DNA of 64,000 nucleotides from Lactococcus carnosus. GTDB lineage: Bacteria; Bacillota; Bacilli; Lactobacillales; Streptococcaceae. Positions 59,804-64,000 of this stretch are shown one piece after another (position 1 is the first letter of the stretch; each line of letters opens with the position of its first letter). The notes under the pieces were generated by a model. That model was not told the origin of the DNA, searched no databases, and saw only the letters and a list, made by a program, of their open reading frames with translations. A program made the translations under genes and the position numbers. Location of the stretch: contig NZ_CP017194.1 in NCBI RefSeq assembly GCF_006770265.1, forward strand, positions 1,364,001 through 1,428,000. Direction: 5' to 3'.

Positions 59804-60784
59804 TTAAATTTTAACAACAAGTGTGCCCCATGTCAAGCCACCACCAAAACCAGTTAGGACTATTTTTTGTGTCCCATCTAATTTGATTGTACCTGAGGCT
59901 ACCGCTTCTGACAAGAGAATCGGTATGCTTGCTGCACTCGTGTTACCATATTCCTGCATATTTTGTAGGAATTTTGAGCGATCCGCCTTGATTTTGCGCG
60001 CCATTTTGTCTAAAATTCTTGAATTAGCTTGGTGCAAAAGAAAATAATCTACTGTTTCTGGAGTAAGTTCTGCCTTTTCAAGCGTCTCCAAAATGTTTTT
60101 TGGCACATCACGGACTGCAAAATCAAATATAGCACGCCCATCCATCTTCAGAAACAAGTCATTGGCTTGAGTAGCTTTTGAAAATGGTGAGTTGGGTTGC
60201 GTTAAGTTGCTCGTTAAACTCTGAGAGCGACTACCGTCTGATTTAAGAGACTCAGACAAAAGCATAGGCTCTTTCGTTGAGGACTGGAGTAAGACACCAC
60301 CAGCCCCATCTCCGAATAGGACACTCGTTGCTCTATCAGACCAATCGACAACCTTAGATAAAACCTCGGCCCCGATCACAATCCCATTTTTATAAACACC
60401 ACTTGTCATCAGTTTGTCTGCGACAGACAAGGCATAGATAAAGCCACTACACGCTGCAGTCAAATCAAAGGCAAAGGCGTTTACAGCACCTAGTTTGGCC
60501 TGTACAAGACTTGCCGTACTGGGCATACTAGCATCTGGTGAAATCGTTGATACGATAATAAAATCGATTGCTTCAGCTTTAAGCTTACTTTGTGCTAATA
60601 ACTGTTGACCAACCTTAGTCGCCAGATCAGAGGTATTCTCATTTGAAGAAATATGTCTCTGTTCTATACCTGTTCGTGACTTTATCCATTCATCCGAGGT
60701 GTCCATCACCTTAGTTAAATCTTCATTTGTCACGACTTGCTCAGGTGCATAGTGTGCAACTGCCGTGATCTTGCCAAAACTCAT
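59804..60784 (-). CDS. fabH: 3-oxoacyl-[acyl-carrier-protein] synthase III FabH
   Basis: 326 residues. Catalytic Cys in [17 protein letters not shown] (near 112), His in [16 protein letters not shown] (near 250) and Asn in [17 protein letters not shown] (near 280). Starts each chain from acetyl-CoA and malonyl-ACP. The start overlaps fabT by 4 nt. Confidence 0.97.
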   Translation of the reverse strand: MSFGKITAVAHYAPEQVVTNEDLTKVMDTSDEWIKSRTGIEQRHISSNENTSDLATKVGQQLLAQSKLKAEAIDFIIVSTISPDASMPSTASLVQAKLGAVNAFAFDLTAACSGFIYALSVADKLMTSGVYKNGIVIGAEVLSKVVDWSDRATSVLFGDGAGGVLLQSSTKEPMLLSESLKSDGSRSQSLTSNLTQPNSPFSKATQANDLFLKMDGRAIFDFAVRDVPKNILETLEKAELTPETVDYFLLHQANSRILDKMARKIKADRSKFLQNMQEYGNTSAASIPILLSEAVASGTIKLDGTQKIVLTGFGGGLTWGTLVVKI

Positions 60785-61221
60785 CTAATTTCCTCCAAAA
60801 ATGTGTGAAGATTTTCCAATCCTGTCTGTAGAATCTCTACTGAATCTTCTGGCAGATCTGCTACAAACCGTTTCACCATCTTTTGATGAAATTTTCGATG
60901 CAGGCGATAGAGCAAGCGACCACGTTGTGATAAAGAAACATGGACGACACGACGATCACTCTCACTACGATAGCGTTCTATATAGCCCTTTTTCTCTAAC
61001 CGATTAAGCGATACGGTAACCGTACCAACTGTCAACATAAGATCTTTTGCAATATCGCTCGGGGTTGTTACTTTTGCTTCACCTATACTATCAAGTGTAT
61101 GCATCTCCTTAATCGATACATCTGAAAATCGTGATGATCGTAAGGCCGCCTCTTCAATAATCAAGACATTATTAAAGATGTGCGTTAGATATTGATTTAT
61201 TTTTGTGTAATCTACTACCAA
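60781..61221 (-). CDS. fabT: MarR-family fatty acid synthesis repressor FabT, TTG start
   Basis: 146 residues. Winged HTH (about 50-115: [46 protein letters not shown]). The start is probably TTG at 61221, with GGAG 6 nt upstream; GTG at 61224 is only 3 nt away, and the ATG at 61226 is out of frame. Binds TTTGA-TCAAA palindromes, with acyl-ACP as co-repressor in streptococci. First gene of the operon and autoregulated, judging from the boxes. Confidence 0.93.
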   Translation of the reverse strand: MVVDYTKINQYLTHIFNNVLIIEEAALRSSRFSDVSIKEMHTLDSIGEAKVTTPSDIAKDLMLTVGTVTVSLNRLEKKGYIERYRSESDRRVVHVSLSQRGRLLYRLHRKFHQKMVKRFVADLPEDSVEILQTGLENLHTFLEEIR

Positions 61222-61241
61222 CACATGCTCCTTATATAATA

Positions 61242-61273
61242 GTTTTGATTATCAAGTTGTTTGACTTTCAAAT
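61242..61273. promoter_or_regulatory. Two FabT-type boxes upstream of fabT
   Basis: GTTTTGATTATCAAGTT (61242-61258) and TTTGACTTTCAAATT (61259-61273), adjacent and slightly degenerate, directly downstream of the -10 of the fabT promoter. This fits autorepression. Confidence 0.75.
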
Positions 61274-61301
61274 TATATCAAGTTTTTTTTTCGACTGTCA
61301 A
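61272..61301 (-). promoter_or_regulatory. SigA promoter of fabT-fabH-acpP
   Basis: Minus strand TTGACA (61301-61296), 18-nt spacer, TATAAT (61277-61272); consensus boxes. The FabT boxes cover the start of transcription. Confidence 0.85.
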
Positions 61302-61456
61302 GATTTTTGAATAGCTGACTTTGATTTTCATAACCGATTTATAAACATATCGTTTGACAAACGCTAAAAGTTTGATAAAATAAGTTATATAGTTTAGTAC
61401 ATCTAGTTTCTAAAACTATATACGGATCTAAATACTTAAAACTTAAGGAAGAAAAA

Positions 61457-62554
61457 ATGAATCTACCAGAATTAAAAATAGGCGACTTAACAGCCAAAAT
61501 CCCTGTCATCCAAGGTGGTATGGGTATTGGTATCTCCCTAAATAGACTGGCAGGAAGTGTCGCTGCTCAAGGTGGTATCGGCATTCTATCAACTGCTCAA
61601 ATTGGTTTTCAAGAAGAAAAATTTCAACGTGCTTCAGTTAGAACTAACTTGCAAACAATCAAGAAACAACTGGATAAAGCACGTAGTTTTGCAAAAGGTG
61701 GTATCCTAGGCTTTAACGTCATGGTTGCAAGCTTCCGTTATGACGAAGTTGTTAAGGCAACCGTTGAAGCTGGTGCTGATGTCATCATCTCTGGTGCTGG
61801 TTTACCGATGAATTTACCTGAGCTTGTCGGTAACGCCAAAACAAAAATTGCCCCAATCGTCTCTTCTGTTAAAGCAGCGAAGATTATCTTACGTAACTGG
61901 GCAAAAAAATATAATCGGACAGCTGACTTTGTTGTCATCGAAGGTCCTAAAGCTGGTGGTCACCTCGGTTTTAAAGCAACTGAAATTGAACATGCTATGC
62001 AAACTATGGATGATGAAGTTGTTAAAATCATCGCCCACATTAAGGAATACGAAGAAAAATTCGATACAAAAATCCCTGTTGTCTTTGCTGGCGGTGTATG
62101 GGATCGTGCTGATATTGAGCACTACCTAAATCTAGGCTGTTCTGGCGTTCAAATGGCGACACGTTTTATCGGTACTGAAGAATGTGATGCACCAGATGAC
62201 TTCAAAGATCGTTTCTTAAAAGCAACTGAAGATGATATTCATTTGACGACATCACCAGTTGGCTTGCCAGGTCGTGCAATTGATAATAAATTTACGGAAA
62301 CAATCTCAGCAGGTGTAACGGCTTATAAAGCACAAGAAGCGCCTAAAACACCGATTATTCCAATTGCTAAATGTTTAAACTGTTTACAGATTAAATTATG
62401 TGACCGTAAAACAATCCCTTACTGTATCAGTGAAGCCTTGCTTAACTCTGTAGAACATAATACAGATATGGGCTTAATCTTCTCAGGAACAAATGGTTAT
62501 AAAATTAATGAAATTACAACAGTCAAAGCGATTTTCGAAGAATTGACTGCTTAA
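61457..62554 (+). CDS. Nitronate monooxygenase / FabK-like flavoprotein
   Basis: 365 residues, TIM-barrel FMN enzyme: PVIQGGMGIGISLNRLAGSVAAQGGIGIL (about 14-42), EGPKAGGHLGF near 163, PVVFAGGVWDRADIEHYLNLG near 205. The C-terminal Cys-rich part (CLNCLQIKLCDRKTIPYC, near 315) is typical of a branch of 2-nitropropane dioxygenase-like proteins; a metal or Fe-S site is possible. Divergent from fabT, and its upstream region also contains TTTGA motifs, so a link to lipid metabolism is possible but unproven. Confidence 0.85.
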   Translation: MNLPELKIGDLTAKIPVIQGGMGIGISLNRLAGSVAAQGGIGILSTAQIGFQEEKFQRASVRTNLQTIKKQLDKARSFAKGGILGFNVMVASFRYDEVVKATVEAGADVIISGAGLPMNLPELVGNAKTKIAPIVSSVKAAKIILRNWAKKYNRTADFVVIEGPKAGGHLGFKATEIEHAMQTMDDEVVKIIAHIKEYEEKFDTKIPVVFAGGVWDRADIEHYLNLGCSGVQMATRFIGTEECDAPDDFKDRFLKATEDDIHLTTSPVGLPGRAIDNKFTETISAGVTAYKAQEAPKTPIIPIAKCLNCLQIKLCDRKTIPYCISEALLNSVEHNTDMGLIFSGTNGYKINEITTVKAIFEELTA

Positions 62555-62562
62555 TCCATCCT

Positions 62563-62601
62563 AAACAAGTAATCAAGTTAATCTTGATCGCTTGTTTTTT
62601 T
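62563..62601 (+). terminator. Terminator after the nitronate monooxygenase-like gene
   Basis: AAACAAG/CTTGTTT outer pairing with inner ATCAAG/CTTGAT, followed by a T run. Confidence 0.85.
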
Positions 62602-62668
62602 ATCTTCTTTTGGAGAATTCAGATTATTTTGATAAAATAGAGGTATCAAACTGAAATTGGAGAAATTA

Positions 62669-63613
62669 ATGGCGAGTTTACAAGCAACTTTTTACGGACA
62701 CACCTATGAAAATCCATTTATGAATGCCTCTGGTGTACATTGTATGGATACTGCCGAACTTGATGGGCTAGCCACTTCTGCCGCTGGGTCATTTGTGACA
62801 AAATCAGCGACTGCAGAAGGGCGTGATGGCAATCCAGAACCTCGCTATGTCAACCTTGAGCTTGGTAGCATTAACTCTATGGGCTTGCCAAACCTCGGTC
62901 TTGCTTATTATCTTGAGGATGCCATACAACGACAAACTGCTCATCCTGACCAGCCTTTTTTCTTAAGTGTTGCCTCATATAAAGGATTTGATGAATATGT
63001 TGCCAATATGAAAGCTATTCAAGACAGTGCCTATACAGGCCTTGTTGAACTCAACCTATCTTGTCCAAATGTACCAGGTAAACCGCAAATGGCCTATGAT
63101 TTTGATGATACTGAAAAGCTACTAACTGAGATTTTTAGTTTTTACACTAAGCCTTTCGGTGTCAAACTCCCACCCTATTTTGATTTCATGCATTTTGATA
63201 AGATTGCTGCCGTTTTAAATCAATTTGACCTTAAGTTTGTCAACTGTATTAATTCTGTTGGTAATGGGCTTTATATTGATGATGAAACGGATACTGTTGT
63301 CATTAAACCTAAAGGCGGTTTTGGTGGTATTGGTGGCGAATATGTTAAACCAACTGCACTTGCCAATGTCCGCGCCCTCAGACAACGCCTTAATCCGAGT
63401 ATCGATATTATCGGAACTGGTGGTATTTTGACTGGTCGTGATGCCTATGACCATCTACTTTGCGGTGCTTCTATGCTCCAAGTCGGTACCCAATTATATA
63501 AAGAAGGACTTGGTGTCTTTGATCGACTCAATTCTGAGTTACTCGACATTTTAGTCGCTAAAGGCTATAACACGATTGCTGAATTTAAGGGCAAACTTGC
63601 GACACTAGACTAA
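62669..63613 (+). CDS. pyrDA: Dihydroorotate dehydrogenase, class 1A (fumarate-dependent)
   Basis: 314 residues from the ATG at 62669 ([27 protein letters not shown]), with GGAG 6 nt upstream; a TTG four codons earlier is part of the ribosome binding site region. [17 protein letters not shown] near 130 carries the active-site Cys, KLPPYFD near 164 and [10 protein letters not shown] near 192 bind substrate, and [26 protein letters not shown] binds FMN. Oxidises dihydroorotate with fumarate in the cytosol. Confidence 0.96.
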   Translation: MASLQATFYGHTYENPFMNASGVHCMDTAELDGLATSAAGSFVTKSATAEGRDGNPEPRYVNLELGSINSMGLPNLGLAYYLEDAIQRQTAHPDQPFFLSVASYKGFDEYVANMKAIQDSAYTGLVELNLSCPNVPGKPQMAYDFDDTEKLLTEIFSFYTKPFGVKLPPYFDFMHFDKIAAVLNQFDLKFVNCINSVGNGLYIDDETDTVVIKPKGGFGGIGGEYVKPTALANVRALRQRLNPSIDIIGTGGILTGRDAYDHLLCGASMLQVGTQLYKEGLGVFDRLNSELLDILVAKGYNTIAEFKGKLATLD

Positions 63614-63624
63614 GAATACGACAA

Positions 63625-63673
63625 TAAAAAAGGTAAGACTTACTAATGGTTAATTAGCAAGTCTTACCTTTTT
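63625..63673. terminator. Bidirectional terminator between pyrDA and the lpd gene
   Basis: AAAAGGTAAGACTT ... AAGTCTTACCTTTT, a 14-bp perfect stem with A and T runs on the two sides, shared by converging genes. Confidence 0.92.
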
Positions 63674-63725
63674 TATTTAAAACTAATTACGTTAGCTAAC
63701 CTGATTTAATAGACCTAAATTGTCA

Positions 63726-64000
63726 TTAAATATGGATTGGCATACCATCAGCAAGTTCACTTGTATCCATGATTGCTTCACCTAATGTTGGGTGAGGATG
63801 GACTGTCATAGAGATATCTTCAGTCGTTAAGCCATTTTCAATAGCTAAAGCAAATTCACTGATCAAGTCACTTGCACCTGGGCCAGCAATTTGAGCACCG
63901 ATGACAACACCAGTTTTCTTATCGCTTAACATGCGGATAAAGCCTTTAGTCGCATTCATCGTAATGGCACGACCATTTGCAGCAAATGGGAATTTACTGA
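63726..64000 (-). CDS. pdhD: Dihydrolipoyl dehydrogenase, C-terminal end (5' part outside window)
   Basis: The last 91 residues or so: FPFAANGRAITMNATKGFIRML, VIGAQIAGPGASDLISEFALAIENGLT, and the active-site TVHPHPTLGEAIMD with the His-Glu pair of E3 proteins. FAD flavoprotein of the pyruvate (or other 2-oxoacid) dehydrogenase complex; which complex cannot be told from this end. The gene enters from the right edge. Confidence 0.92.
   Translation of the reverse strand, partial: SKFPFAANGRAITMNATKGFIRMLSDKKTGVVIGAQIAGPGASDLISEFALAIENGLTTEDISMTVHPHPTLGEAIMDTSELADGMPIHI

Overview
The window looks like a chromosomal segment of a low-GC Firmicute of the Streptococcaceae, most likely a Lactococcus in the broad sense. 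The evidence is the ATP synthase gene order with subunit c first (atpEBFHAGDC), a 66-residue subunit c, a FabT-controlled fatty-acid cluster using FabK, a lactococcal-type tributyrin esterase, a class 1A (PyrDA-type) dihydroorotate dehydrogenase, a duplicated-domain FeoA, and a hrcA-grpE-dnaK operon with CIRCE elements. The species assignment is inference. No rRNA, tRNA or CRISPR array was seen.

Layout. 1-6.7 kb: ferrous iron uptake (feoAB, feoB cut by the window edge), the infC-rpmI-rplT translation operon behind an attenuator-like leader, an OsmC protein, mnmG and a DUF1456 protein. 6.7-8.2 kb: a decayed accessory patch with a 44-residue membrane peptide, a frameshifted remnant, a truncated lipase-like N-terminus and its membrane-anchored partner. 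8.4-10.4 kb: mnmA and an S51 peptidase. 10.5-18.4 kb: an alpha-mannoside locus (GH38 mannosidase plus fructose-type PTS IIC, IIB, IIA) with a divergent PRD regulator. An IS30-family element sits between regulator and operon but leaves both promoters intact. 18.4-21.8 kb: birA, a HAD phosphatase and L-serine dehydratase, whose alpha subunit is frameshifted. 21.8-28.4 kb: the F1Fo ATP synthase operon. 28.5-35.2 kb: esterase, comEC-comEA, an ABC-2 exporter and an autoregulator-like module. 35.3-38.9 kb: dnaK, grpE, hrcA. 39-45.1 kb: envelope and housekeeping genes (VanY-type carboxypeptidase, histidine phosphatase, DUF711, ACT protein, MenA, choloylglycine-hydrolase family enzyme). 45.2-49.4 kb: an AT-rich restriction-modification island. 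49.5-51.1 kb: a flavoprotein. 51.4-61.2 kb: the complete fab/acc operon, ending at fabT. 61.4-64 kb: a nitronate monooxygenase-like protein, pyrDA and the end of a dihydrolipoyl dehydrogenase gene.

Most striking point: a second, apparently identical IS30 copy (45965-47020) has cut one long gene in two. Removing the IS and one copy of its 14-bp target duplication joins the flanking frames without a stop. The result is a protein of about 678 residues with an N-terminal GHKL/MORC-type ATPase and a C-terminal PD-(D/E)XK (Shedu/DUF4263-like) nuclease. It lies directly downstream of, and overlaps, a C5-cytosine DNA methyltransferase. This looks like a GHKL-ATPase restriction-modification system whose restriction gene was broken, leaving an orphan methyltransferase.

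Other points of interest are an infC start at AUA or AUC, a perfect CIRCE that can also act as a terminator, a 19-bp perfect inverted repeat at a small regulator's promoter, FabT boxes that divide the fatty-acid cluster into two units, and 13-14 bp target duplications, long for this IS family.
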